A stretch of 64,000 nucleotides of DNA from contig NW_024738608.1 of NCBI RefSeq assembly GCF_018991925.1, positions 2,818,443 to 2,882,442 of the forward strand, in the 5' to 3' direction. Origin of the DNA: Homarus americanus. Lineage: Eukaryota > Arthropoda > Malacostraca > Decapoda > Nephropidae. Shown here in pieces: positions 21,558 to 32,660 of this stretch (position 1 is the first letter of the stretch; each line of letters opens with the position of its first letter). Made by a program: the position numbers and the translations under genes. The notes under the pieces were generated by a model, which was given only the letters and a program-made list of their open reading frames with translations, was not told where the DNA came from and did not search any database.

Positions 21558-23235
21558 GTTAGGGTGTAACAGTTGCCTCAACTTTGTCGTACAATGCTGT
21601 TCAAAATTTTGGTGTTGCATATTGACATAAAAAATATCCAAAAGGCAATATTTTGAAGATTCATGCATATTTGAGTGAGCACCAGCAATTTGAAAAATAG
21701 CGATTTTGCTTATACGGCATATGCGCCTATAGTATATTAGATTACACAACCATCATAAGGGATATTAACACAAATCATTTGCCTGTCTTAATTAAAAGCT
21801 GTTATCACTAACACAAAAAAGTTAATCATTCTTATTCTCTCATGGTACATTAAGGGGTTTTATCATATATTCACAAGGTATTATTTCTCTAGAGCAAGAA
21901 ACCATGATTTCTGTTCGGAAACAGATGATCGTTTGCGCTGATTAGGAACGCGGGGTCTGTCATTTTCAACTACTTGAAGGACTTCTTGAAAGCGCTCCTC
22001 ATCCCTGGCAACATTAAGAAAGTCATGGCAAAGTTTTACACTACGCTCTGCAGCCTCATTGACGACCTGAAGCTTGTCCACAACCCGTTTCATGTTCAGG
22101 TAGTCGTCATGATCCGCCCATTCACTGGTTGGATTGTGGAGAAACTGATAGGGCATGCCTAAAATGGTGAAGAACCGGCTTGAGTCAGGCCCAATTAGGT
22201 CCACCAGGGCAGTGCCACTTTCTGGGACAGGGGGAAGATATGGCTTTCCATAGCCTCCATGATTGAGCCCCACTCTCTTAGTAACTTCAGTGCCTTCATG
22301 GCAAAGAAGGGCTTTCCTCATCTTCTCTTTTGTCCTTTCTTGTACTTGGGACGAGAACAAAGCCAGTGGGGCCAACTCCTCAGTTAGGTACCAAGTGTGT
22401 CTACCAAGTGCCACACGTGCTTTGTCAACTATTGTGGCTTCAGATGGGGCAAATTCAACCAAGGTTTCGACCAAATTCAAGTCATTCAGTGGCGCACTTG
22501 CTGGAACGGGGCAATCAATCCACCATGGGACATAAACAGCGACTGTGAACACAGCAAACTGTTCTAACTTGCTGGTTTGACTTTTAGTCACAACCTCGGC
22601 TTTGGGAAACCGCTCTTTGATCTGGCCTGACAAAAGAACAATCTTGAGGGTATAGAGTATTTTAGCCATCCACCTTGCTTTGTGAAGTGCGCCGGGGTAG
22701 ACCATCGTGAAGTTCACTTGCTCGGATCCTTTAGTTACAAGCAGCAGACAAAGCTCTACCAGCTCCTTGTAGTCGCCACGTGTAAATGGTTGGGCTAGAG
22801 ATTCACGGAAGAAGTCAGCCATCTCCTGCTGGCGCTCCTCAAACACTCCAGGCATTGCGGGGTAGTAGTATTTCTTTTTTTCATTGTACGCCAGTTGAGA
22901 GAAATGGGTCTTGAACCTAGAAATGCAATTATTGGGATTATTGTATTTCGTACTAATCTATAATATTGTTTTAGGGGTGTTAAGATTGATATGATCGATC
23001 ATTTGCTTGGTGTTAGTATATCTTATAAGTCTAATAAAAGAAATATCACTAAATTTGTTCATTAGATAATAATATTCCTTGTTATTTTGTAAAGCCGACG
23101 GTGCTAGCTCAAACATGCACCGATCTCCAAGAAAATTTACAGGGGTGTTTCCTAGATAAATATACAACACTATAACTTTGAACAGCATTGTAGGACCATG
23201 TTTTGATTTTTGGAGGGCAAAGGTCACACCCTAAC
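21558..23235 (-). mobile_element. DNA transposon of uncertain superfamily in the GlcAT intron
   Basis: The left end GTTAGGGTGTAAC and the reverse-complemented right end GTTAGGGTGTGAC match. A second inverted block (ACAATGCTGTTCAAA) follows inside each end. CTGT flanks both sides (21554-21557, 23236-23239), a putative 4-bp TSD. The 1678-bp element encodes a minus-strand protein at 21881-22916 preceded by a splice acceptor. Only about 300 bp lie between the exon and the right end, so the upstream coding part is deleted or very short. Superfamily not assigned. Confidence 0.68.
21881..22916 (-). CDS. Transposon-encoded protein, terminal exon, unknown superfamily
   Basis: The minus-strand frame is open from a splice acceptor (TTGCATTTCTAG, exon from 22916) to TAA at 21881-21883, 344 codons; a later ATG lies at 22855. 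Motifs: RGDYKELVELCLLLV, PGALHKARWMAKILYTLK, VYVPWWIDCP, APLNDLNLVETL, GRHTWYLTEELAPLALFS, VDLIGPDSSRFF, NEAAERSVKLCHDF and VLQVVENDR. I recognise this layout from an abundant uncharacterised family in arthropods and cnidarians, often annotated as hypothetical. Candidate acidic residues (NDL, EEL, AER) cannot be assigned to a DDE triad by eye. The terminal inverted repeats argue for a transposase or accessory transposon protein. There are no internal stops, so this copy may be young. Confidence 0.7.
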
Positions 23236-23811
23236 CTGTATAGAAGTTTTATGAACTCTGGCCACCTCTAGTTGGGTGGCCATTAGGTCAGTAAGGAAGA
23301 AAGAATTTACCAAGGTTGACAGAAAAAAGGTTAAAACTTGTAATTAGGATACAGTACCTGCACTGAATAGGAACTTTGTCAGATAAGAAATAAGAAGTAG
23401 GAATTTATAGCTTAGAAATATAAACCAGTGATATGATAAAGGAAAGGATGACCTAGGTGAAGGACAGCAACTCACAATTTGTATTTTATTTGCTAAGAAA
23501 ACTCAATCTTGTAAGTTGATTTATTAAAACATTCTGACCCTTAGGCTTACAGCCAACAAAACCTCATTTATCAGGCTCATCATAAAAAAACTATCGTTCT
23601 TCAAGCTTATCGCAAGAAAACACTGCCTTCCAGGCATATTTACCAAGAAAATTATGTTCTTCAAGCTTTACTGCCAAGAAAACAAAGCATTTCAGGTTCT
23701 ATTGTAAAGAAAATTTTGCCCTTTGGGATCAATGTTAAAAATCCATTCCCTAATCTTTACCTTATTTATCTAATGGCCCCCACTAGAGCAAGATAGGAAG
23801 TAAGAACTTAC

Positions 23812-23953
23812 TGAGAAGGTAGGTGTGAGGAATGCCAATATAGGAGAGGTAATCAACAACTTGTTTATTTTCGGTATGTGTGTCATCGGCAACAATCCAA
23901 TGAAGATTTCGGACAAGCATCAGAGTTTGGGCTAAGCGTGTTAACTCTGCCAT
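23812..23953 (-). CDS. B3GAT3: GlcAT-I type glucuronyltransferase, exon 3
   Basis: 142 nt between TTAACTTCAG and GTAAGT, entering in phase 0 and leaving in phase 1. It encodes MAELTRLAQTLMLVRNLHWI then VADD, the conserved AELTRL-QTL--V-NLHWI--ED block of the GT43 family. The intron to exon 4 (20999-23811) contains a complete DNA transposon at 21558-23235. Confidence 0.92.
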
Positions 23954-24434
23954 CTGAAGTTAAAATGTGGCTGTTACTTTGAGTCATCCATTGTCAGAAA
24001 CTTGTTTAAAACAGTGCCTTTTATAGCTGATCCTGTTTGAAATCTGATATGAACTGTCTATTCTGGTGATTCATTAAATAGGCTAATAATAGCAAGTGCC
24101 TGTTCCGATGATCCACTAACATTAGGCACATACAGTAGTACTATACTTACCTGTATAAAAAGAAAATTTAACTGATCCATTCAAAACTCTGACATACTTG
24201 TATACTGTTCAGTATAATTATTGCCTGTTATAGTAAACCATATCAGCATCTGACAAAAATGTGAATATTTAACTGATCCATCTTAGAATCTGACATAAAA
24301 TGTGTTTTTTCTTGTGAACTGCTACATTCATAATCTGGTGTTAAAAATAAACAGCTGTTTTAAAAATTTATATTACTAAGATTGCTTACTGGTAAATCTC
24401 AATGAGATTAGCATATGTATTTTAATGTTAAGTT

Positions 24435-24840
24435 TTGAAATTTTTACTTGGAACTGACACCCACTACATCACTAATGTCAATTGCACTATTAACTCTCCT
24501 CCTTTAGTTGATAATCTTTCTTCCCTTTCTGTTCGCCGCAATGTTGCTTCACTCTCTTTTACAGGTATTGTACTTTTAACAGGCAATGTTCAGTGGATTT
24601 GGCATCCTGTGTACCGCTGGCAAGGCCCTGGACTCTTAACACTCTTCTTTCCTACGGTGCCCACCGTTTCTCTGTGGATGTCGGTCACACTAGAATAACC
24701 CATTATAGTACATCCTTCTTTCCTCACACAGTCAAACTGTGGAATGTATTTCCATACTCATACAATCTGTCTCACTTCAAAAAACTGGTTTTCTGGCATC
24801 TTCCTGGTGTAGATTAATATAATATTTTTCTTTTCTATTT
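24435..24840 (+). mobile_element. Jockey-like LINE 3' end
   Basis: The reading frame ends with FFPHTVKLWNVFPYSYNLSH then FKKLV--HL, the C-terminal motif of Jockey-type reverse transcriptase proteins. A T-rich 3' UTR follows. 5'-truncated. Confidence 0.6.
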
Positions 24841-25440
24841 TTAATTTCTTTTTACCCTTATTTTTTCGCCACCTAGGCCCAGTTGTGGGTCGATGACCAG
24901 TGCCCGGGCGGGCATACTGGTGCCTGCACTTCGGCACCTCAGCTCCCCTGAGAGATTGGAGCACCTGAACTTGCCTAGCTTATACTACAGACGGGCAAGG
25001 GGTGAACCTAATTGAAGTGTGTAAGCATCTCAAGGGGCCCTAGTCAGTCGAGTGTCCTTACTTGGAGCTGGCAGACGCTCGTCCCACAAGGGGTCACAGC
25101 TAAAGATTGAAGAAGCCGCAAGTCCAGAAAACTGTGAGGGCAAACTTTTTCGGAGTGAGAGTTGTGACGGCACCGAGTGTGAGCTCTTTCAAGACAAGAT
25201 TTGACCAACACTGGAGCAGGTTCAGGTACATTCAGGAGCAGGTGCATGCCCAGTACTTGCCAACAGTGCGTAACAGAGATGTGACCAATTGCCCAAGCGG
25301 CTAATGAGTCGATCATTTGGTTAAGAGGATAAAAGAAAAGGAAAAGTAATCAGAGACTTGACCGATCGCCCAAGCGGCTAACGAGGCGATCAGTGGTGAA
25401 GAGGATAAAAGTAAAAGTAAAAGGGTTATTCCCCGTAAAC
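24841..25440 (+). mobile_element. CR1-like LINE family 1, 3' end
   Basis: Encodes LPSLYYRRARG then, after frame shifts, ANFFGVRVV and SSFKTRFDQHWS, the C-terminus of a CR1-type polyprotein. The tail ends in AAAAGT reiterations. The 3' UTR block (CGATCGCCCAAGCGGCTAAC) occurs twice in tandem. Related copies lie at 36975-37118 with 39642-39960, and at 48165-48670. Confidence 0.75.
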
Positions 25441-26230
25441 AAGAAAAAAAAATGCTCTGCATTGCAACAACATCTTCACCGAACATCATAGGACCATTCA
25501 TTGCCTTACAACATGGGTGGATCAATCAAAACCCTGAGTCACGAGAAATTTACACTAGGATCGAGTTCGTGCCTCTTATTCCAGCAACATCTCAAAGAGT
25601 CAAAGTAGCACAGTAACTATGCTTTCTACTGTAGCGTACTGTATGTTGCCAGTTGTCAAGTTTCTCTTCGTTTGTTTATTATCTCTATTGATAGGCTCAC
25701 ATACATACATGCATGTAGATCTCACAATGCGTTTTCTGTATATATATTATATGTACAGTGCTGTGCTAGGGAGTTGCTGTGTGGTGAGGAGCTTGCTGAG
25801 AGGTCCTGTTGGGTGAGGAGCTTGTTGAGAGAGCTTGTTGGTGAGGAGCTTGTTGGTAGGACTTGCTGGTTCTGGAGAGTAGAGTAGAATGATCTCCACG
25901 GTTCAAGTTTAGAAGCTCCAAAAGTTGTTGGTAGCGAAAGGTAGAGCGGGGAAGATGACAGAGGTAGGAGCAGGAGGTTAGGAAGGGAATTGTAGTGGGA
26001 GAGATAGTGCCGTGGCCTTACACGACTGCGTTTATTTGGTTAGCGCATAGCGCACGTATCTGGTTTTGTCTGTGTTGGGTATGTGATCCTCGGGTCACCA
26101 CTCCTCCGGATTGTGTTAGTTCAAGTTTAGAAGCTCCAACAACTTTCCGTGAATACGATTTCGCAAACTTTCGATTTACAAGAGGTACCTACTTTACTGC
26201 TAGGTGAACAGGGAGCAAGGGGGCTAGGAA
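25441..26230. other. GlcAT intron 2 sequence with a 21-bp direct repeat
   Basis: No coding signal. Identical 21-base repeats (GTTCAAGTTTAGAAGCTCC then AA) lie at 25901-25921 and 26119-26139. The segment at 25790-25870 has GAGGAGCTTGTTG reiterations. Confidence 0.55.
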
Positions 26231-26234
26231 GAGT

Positions 26235-26330
26235 GTCCAAACAACTTCCGCTTGCCCGGGAATCGAACCCGTGACATCTTTCTTGCGAGGCAAGAGCGGT
26301 ACCGCTTCTACCACAAGCACCCCTTCTCTC
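26235..26330 (-). repeat. tRNA-derived SINE head
   Basis: The minus strand has a B box (GGGTTCGATTCCCGG) and an A-box-like TGTGGTAGAAGCGGTACCG at tRNA spacing. The anticodon stem and acceptor are imperfect, so a SINE is more likely than a working tRNA. Confidence 0.55.
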
Positions 26331-26553
26331 CATATGATGATGATAATGAAGTTAAGTGGCAAATGACTTTGCACTGGGAAAGGAGAGAAGAGAGAGAAGT
26401 AAAGCATAGAAACGGGAAGAAAAGTGGGAGGGGTAGATAACAGGTGGGCTGTCCACCTAGCGGAGATGAGTTGAAATGTTGGGGTGGTGGCTGCACGCAG
26501 CACACGCCCGCCCGCTCAAGGAAGGAAGGTGGAGGGGAGGAAAGCTAAGCTAG

Positions 26554-27664
26554 CTAGGTATTCATTATTGTAATGGGTGTTAATTTATGTTTGTTCGATG
26601 GTGGTGTTATTTGTTCACATATATATGTGTAAAGTGGGTCTTGTTCTACTATGTCAGCATGGAGGCTCTTGGGCCACCAGCTGTGCGTTTTAGTAGTTCC
26701 TTCTTCTTTTAACTGGGAGAATAATGGGTCCTCCATCTCTTCAAGTTTGCTCCACATTCTCTGTGCTTGGCTGTGTGTACGTATGTTCAGTGGTTCGATA
26801 TTGTATAATTCGTGAAGTTCTTGTATTTTGGTGGTGTATGGCGGGAGTTGCTCTGATGCTCTACGGATAGCTTTGTTTTGTGCTGATTGAAGTTTAAGTT
26901 GGCTGGATTTGCTGATCGTGTTGAGTGATATTGGTGGATACTCTAGGTGAGGGCGGACAAGTGCTTTGTATAGATGTAGTTGAATTTTGGTGTCCATTTT
27001 GCTGAATATTCGTAGTTTCGTGAGCTGTGATTGGGCAGTCTGTTTGCGTTGTTTTACGTGTTTTGCTATGCCTGTTCTTGTTATTGTGAGTCCCAGAATT
27101 TTGCCTTCGTTGGAGTATTGTATAGGTACGTTGTTGACTGTGATTGGTGCAGGGTTTATTTTGGCAATGTGTATTATCATTAGTTTCTGTGTATTGGTTT
27201 GAATTTTCCACTTTTTTTTCATATTCGTTGATTTGCTCGATGGCGTGGGCTGTTTTCCGTGCCATCATCTGTTTGCCCTTGCCTGGATGTCGGATGATTT
27301 GGGTGACGTCATCAGCATAAGCTACGTATTCTCCGTGTTTAGGAGGTGGCATGTCCGCCGTATATATTGTGTAGAGTGTGGGCGAGAGGTTACTTCCCTG
27401 TGGTACTCCGCTGTATAATTTGATGCTTGGGCCTATGTGGTTACTTATGATAATTTTGGCCTCTCTATTGTCGAGGAAGTTACAAAGAAAGGAAGTAAAG
27501 TTGTTGGGAAGTTCTTGGGTGGTAATTTTGTATATGAGCCCTAGGTGCCAGACCTTGTCGAATGCTTTTGCTACGTCCCTTAATACTACGTTACATTGCT
27601 CCTTGTTGTGCATTGCGTTTGCTATGTGTGGGCTTTCTGTAGACAGGTAGACAGTTTCATACAC
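26554..27664 (-). pseudogene. Jockey-like reverse transcriptase fragment
   Basis: The minus strand encodes DVAKAFDKVWHLGLIYKI, SGVPQGSNLSPTLYTIY and the catalytic YADD (VAYADDVTQI), then after a frame change in an A8 run (27214-27221 region) a thumb/connection part with KALVRPHLEYPPI and WSKLEEM. This is a Jockey-clade LINE ORF2 C-terminal half. The upstream half is replaced by the Penelope fragment at about 27640. One frameshift; TAA at 26554. Confidence 0.78.
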
Positions 27665-28390
27665 TTTTTATCGAATCACCTGGAGTCTACCAAAATGTCA
27701 ATTTTTTCTGCTATGTTCTTAAGATGTCTGCGTATTTGTGACTCTGAATTTATTGATGATGAATTGAAACACATTCGTTCCATTGCACAAAAATTTGGGT
27801 ACCCTTCTGTGTTTGTTGATAGTTGTTTTATAAGGGCTAAAAAATCCTTTCATTCCTCTCAAACCAGGCAAATTCCTACACTTAAGAATATTTTGACTCT
27901 GCCCTATCGGAATGAATTTGTCCCGTTAGTTCGGTTCCTCAAGCTACTAAATATTAATGTTGTTTTCAAGTATGACTCAACCATTACCAATATGTTAATA
28001 AGAAATAGCCCAAGTTTGAATGTAAATGGAAGTGTTTATTGTATTCCATGTAGCAAATGTAATTGTAATTATGTAGGACAGACAGGAAAAACACTGCAGC
28101 TCAGAATCAAACAACATAAGTACAATATCAGAACAGCATCTGAAAGCAGTGCCCTGTTCGTTCATGTTAGGAATAATAATCATCCCATTGCTTGGGAAAA
28201 AAGCTTAGAAGTATTCAAATCATCTTGTGTCACAGAAAGACTTCTGGTTGAAGCTAGTTTGATTAAGGAATTAAAATCAATAAACATTAGTGATGGTCAG
28301 TTCAAAACTGATAATATGTTACATAAATTTATTTGTCAGTGGCCCAAGGTTAAAAATGCTTTGAAAACCTTTGATCTAGATGTAGGATAG
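27640..28390 (+). pseudogene. Penelope-like protein C-terminus with GIY-YIG endonuclease
   Basis: About 250 codons to TAG at 28388-28390. It starts with a PLE-type thumb segment (SFIHFLSNH, FLRCLRICDSEFIDDE) and continues to GSVYCIPC-KCN and NYVGQTGKTLQLRIKQHKYN, the GIY-YIG nuclease core with its R and H residues, then NNNHPIAW and TERLLVEASLI with the conserved E. PLE proteins join a telomerase-like RT to this nuclease for target cleavage. The RT is missing here; the remaining frame is intact. Confidence 0.82.
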
Positions 28391-28573
28391 TTATTTAGTG
28401 GGTCCCTTATTTTTGACCTGACCTGACTAGTCACGTCGCCCCCTTCTCTTAAGCTCCTCTACGTGTGTGTTGGTGTGGGGATTAGTGGATGACATCATTA
28501 TGACCTGACCTCATGTTTAATAAGGTCACCCTGTATATTTAAGCCTCTCTCTGTCCATGTAATCCAGTTGCCT

Positions 28574-28613
28574 CTGAAGATGTCTTGAATAAAGACGAAA
28601 GCTAAGGTGCTCC
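28574..28613 (+). ncRNA. Hammerhead-like ribozyme core in the PLE 3' region
   Basis: CTGAAGA (28574-28580), a GTCTT/AAGAC stem with a GAATA loop (28582-28596), GAAA (28597-28600), then AGC pairing with GCT (28600-28602, 28609-28611) and C before the expected cleavage site. This order fits the CUGANGA-stem II-GAAA-stem III-UH scheme. There is one unpaired T between core and stem II, and stem I is unconvincing. PLEs are known to carry hammerhead motifs. Confidence 0.45.
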
Positions 28614-28681
28614 GTTGTTTCCCTTTTCCCGTGTGATTTTATCAAGATTTATCTTATCCACGTTTTCATTGTGGATCTACA

Positions 28682-28840
<159 letters not shown>

Positions 28841-29960
28841 ATATTCAGAAATTTCAGTGTAATTTCAAACGCCGCGCCATTGGCGATGCTGAGTTCAAGG
28901 TCGTCTGAGGGAAGACCGCGCTCCCCGCACGTAGCGAGAGGTTGTGGAACTAGGCCTATACGATATTAAATGTAATTTACCGAGTTAATAGGGACGCGAA
29001 TCATGAAATTAAATATCAGTTATTAAATTGAAAATAATTATAGATCGTTTCCCAGTCTGAAAATGTTCTGTACGTCCTAATAAGCTGTTAATCGTCTGGT
29101 AAATAAGTCACTCCTGGAAAGCGTGAACCAGTGAGCAAGGTGGCCGGGAGCTGTGAGAGAGGTCAAGGACCACCTCTGTGCTGTACCCAGGAGAGACGGA
29201 TCGCGTGACCTGGTTCCTTCGTTTATTTAACATCAGTATTAACAAGTAAGTTTTATTCAATCTCAGACAAAGCTTGATAGGGCTGTAGGAACAAACGGTG
29301 ATGTGAGACAATAGCTAACAGCCCGGGTTTTTCAGGGTTCTGTAGACCCCACGCGGTATGATAACGTCCACTGGCGGTATGAGACACGAGTGGTGAAGCG
29401 AGCTGTATGACCGTCCACTGACCTGGGTTTGAGCCACCTGTTGAGTATGGTGAGAGTTGGAGTGAACCCAGCTGTCTAGGTGCCCAACTAACGACGTGAC
29501 GATCGTTTGGGGTCATCAACTCTCCTCTACCTCGACTCACAATACCACATATCTTCAAGCAGCTTAGTGAAAACCTTTTACTAATGGGAAGCTAAAGCTT
29601 CTCTCAACTGTACAAGGTCTGAGTGGCTCACTCCCTTTCGTTTCATGGATGTACTGGGGGCAAAGTGAAGCCAGCTGAGTGATACAGGGTCACACACTGG
29701 GACCAAGAGTCCAGTGGAACTTAGAGGTACATTTCCAAGGTTGAGAAAGGCTGGTTTGGGCCTTAAACTACGGGTGCCTGTTGGTTGTGCCTTAAAAAAA
29801 CTACGGAGTGCAGGTGGAATCTATGTGTTAGGTTAGGAAGCATGGTTCACGGGTATTGGTGGACTCAGTAATTTCTTAATAATAGTGATAATATTTTTGT
29901 GTGTACTTAATACTATTTTTTCAGTTACTAATGTATGCTGTGTGCATTTAATATTTCCTT
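28841..29960. other. GlcAT intron 2, unclassified
   Basis: Moderately GC-rich sequence with no frame or repeat I recognise; possibly part of an untranslated retroelement region. Confidence 0.3.
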
Positions 29961-29964
29961 ATAA

Positions 29965-30395
29965 TTTCAACCTCAGGTATAACCCTTGTTCCCCAGAGTA
30001 GTGTTTAAGTTAGGTTAGGAGGTGTGTATCTGTTGGGGTAATATAATTTTGCTGAGTGCCCTGAAGGCCTACCCAGGGTGGAGTTAATAAGTTCTATTTT
30101 GTATACCATTTTCTCAGTGCTGGATATCATTTTGTTGAGTGCCCTTAAGGCCTATTCATTGTAGAGTTATTGATTTCCTATTTTTTTATAAAATCTTCTC
30201 AGTGATTGATATTATTTTGTTGAAAGCCCTTAAGGCCTGTTTCATGTGTGCAAGCAACATTTCTTAATACTTTAAATTTATTGTTGTCTAATGAGGCATT
30301 GTCTGAATTTCTAATATTTTCAATATCATGTATAACCTTTATTCCCCAGAGTAGTGTTTTAAGTTCAGGTTAAGAGGTGCGAATATTGGTGTACC
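29965..30395. repeat. Diverged tandem repeats, about 84-bp unit
   Basis: Three units start TTTTG(C/T)TGA at 30047, 30130 and 30215, each containing GCCCT-AAGGCCT. They are bracketed by a larger repeat pair (TTCCCCAGAGTAGTGTTT) at about 29990 and 30343. Confidence 0.75.
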
Positions 30396-30699
30396 ATTAT
30401 TTGATTGTGTCTGTAGTGTTGGAGGGAATATAAGTAACTAAATTTTACAGTGTGTTTCATTCATCCCAGTCACAGACGCTATCCTTCCACGTGTCACGGA
30501 CAATTCATTTTGTTTAGTAAATTTAAGTGTTCTTGTGCTGGTTCGGGATTTCTCTCAAAGGGGCGCTTCCACTGCAATTACCATCTAATAATCTTTAATA
30601 AACCCCAAGTCTAGTGAGAAATTAAAGTCCAGTAATTCCGACCGGTTACATATATATATATATATATATGCAAGTAAATCGCTGTGGGTGCGTGTGGTC

Positions 30700-32345
30700 C
30701 AGGTATATGCTGATAACCGCAAGGAAAGGGGTGAGTACAGACTAAGGAGAAGTACACAACAAGGTATATAGATGGCCTGTGCATGGCAGCTCCTGTCGAG
30801 AGTTACTACCACTCTCTATCATCCATGAATATATCCAGCCTCCTTTTGAAACTTTCCAGCGTTCCAGCACCTGCTACGAAGTTGCTAAGCTTGTTCCACT
30901 CGTCCACCACCCTATTTGTAAACCAGTTCCTTCCTATCTCCCTCCTAAACCTAAACTTATCCAACTTAAATCCGTTGTTCCGAGTCCTATCCTGCTCGGA
31001 TATTATAAGAGCTTTATCTATATCATCTTTATTGATTCCTTTCACCCACTTGAATACCTCTATCATATCTCCCCGCACTCTTCGTCTTTCTAGGGAATGC
31101 AAGTTAAGTTTCTTTAACCTATCCTGACATGGAAGGTTTCTAAGTCCCGGAATCATTTTCGTCATTCTTTGCTGCACCGACTCTAGTGAATTGATATCCA
31201 TTCTATAATAAGGGCACCAGAACTGAACCGCAATATCGAGGTGCGGTCTGACTAGCGCAAGATATAGTTGCAATAAGACCTCTGCACTCTTATTACTTAC
31301 ACTTCTAGATATAAAACCCAATACTCTGTTTGCCTTATTTTGAACATTAACTCACTGTTTTCTAGGCCGTAGGTCTGGGCTTACAAGTACCCCCAGGTCT
31401 CTTTCACAAGTCGACTTCTCTAGGTTGATGTTGTTAAAGCTGTATACATTGACAGTATTTGTTCTTCCAATATTAAGTATGCTGCACTTGCTGGTGTTGA
31501 ATTTCATTTGCCATTTTTCAGACCACCCCTGCAGTTTATTTAGATCCTCCTGTAATTCATTTGCATCCTGCCGTGAAGTAATCTGCCGCCCTATTTTGGT
31601 GTCATCCGCAAACTTGCTTATGTCACTGCTGATCCTTGTATCTAGATCGTTTATGTAGTTTATGAGCAAGAGTGGGCCTAGTACTGACCCCTGGGGAACC
31701 CCACTGGCTTACACGACCCCACTCAGATTTAACACCATCTACGTTGACCCTCTGCGTTCTATCGGTGAGCCATGATTTTATCCAATTTAAAACTTTCCCC
31801 TCGATACCATGAGCCTTAATTTTTCTCAGAAGCCTCTGATGCGGTACTCTGTCAAATGCTTTGCTAAAGTCTAAGTAAATAACATGGTAATTTTCGTCAT
31901 TATCTACTGCCTCGAAGACTTTCCTAAAAAATGTCAGCAGATTTGTTAGACAAGATTTTCCCTTTGTAAACCCATGTTGAGAGTCGTAGATTAAATTGCT
32001 TTTCTCTAAATGCAATCGGATGTTATCTGCTATAATTGATTCAAGAAATTTCCCCACTACTGACGTCAAACTGATCGGCCGGTAATTTGACGCTGATGCT
32101 CTCTCTCCCTTTTTGAATATGGGTACTACATTTGCCTGTTCCACAAGTCTGGCACAACTCCGGTGTCTAATGATTTTGTAAATAAGTTTACGAGGGGTCC
32201 GCTAATCTGTTTCCTACACTCTTTGAAGACCCGAGGGAAAATTTCATCCGGCCCTGGGGATTTTGTCTTCTTTAGTTTATTTATCTTCTTAAGAACATCC
32301 TCTTTTCTGATAGTGTTATTCATTAATTTCTCTTTTTCCTTTCCC
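30700..32345 (-). mobile_element. CR1-like LINE family 2, reverse transcriptase part
   Basis: Minus-strand frames encode VVPIFKKGERASASNYRPIS, YLDFSKAFDRVPHQRLLRKI, PQGS-like sequence after a frameshift, KFADDTKIGRQI (catalytic FADD), then RPHLDIAVQFWCPYY and LERRRVRGDMIEVFKWVKG. The copy is truncated just after the TTTCCCTTAAATATCAG junction at 32345, where a 21-bp minisatellite starts. Compared with the copy at 62640-63990, long stretches differ at only a few residues, so both are young. Frame breaks occur near 31700 (one extra base) and 31340. Confidence 0.85.
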
Positions 32346-32356
32346 TTAAATATCAG

Positions 32357-32660
32357 TGGCTGTTATATTCATGGTCGTGGTTGTTATAATCTTAGTCGTG
32401 GTCGTTATAATCATGGTCGTGGTTGTTATATTCATGGTCGTGGTTGTTATAATCATACTCGTGGTTGTTATAATCATGGTCGTGGTTGTCATAATCATAG
32501 TCGTGGTTGTTATAATCATGGTCGTGGTTGTTATGATAATGGTCGTGGTTGTTATGATAATGGTCGTGGTTGTTATAATCATGGTCGTGGTTGTTATAAT
32601 CATGATCGTGGTTGTTATAATCATGGTCCTGGTTGCTATAATCATGGTTGTGGTTATTAG
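32357..32660. repeat. 21-bp minisatellite, about 14 copies
   Basis: Unit GTCGTGGTTGTTATAATCAT then G. Multiples of three keep several frames open on both strands (plus frame: GRGCYNH heptapeptides). It directly abuts the truncated CR1 copy. Confidence 0.95.

Larger units (their letters stand above)
27640..28620 (+). mobile_element. Penelope-like element, 5'-truncated
   Basis: It contains the C-terminal coding part at 27640-28390 and a 3' region with direct motifs and a hammerhead-like core at 28574-28613. The left edge abuts and overlaps a minus-strand Jockey fragment. A second 3' end is at 13318-13475. Confidence 0.8.

Noticed and set aside
22958..23227. 89-codon minus-strand frame upstream of the transposon protein
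   Set aside because: It overlaps the transposon's inverted terminal repeat and has no recognised similarity; probably the element's 5' leader.
26235..26330. Functional tRNA gene
   Set aside because: A and B boxes are present but the anticodon and acceptor stems are imperfect, so a SINE head is more likely; the same holds for 33453-34023 and 46990-47110.
30779..31127. Plus-strand frames of 104 and 114 codons
   Set aside because: They are antisense shadows of the CR1 reverse transcriptase; the same holds for 60862-61050.
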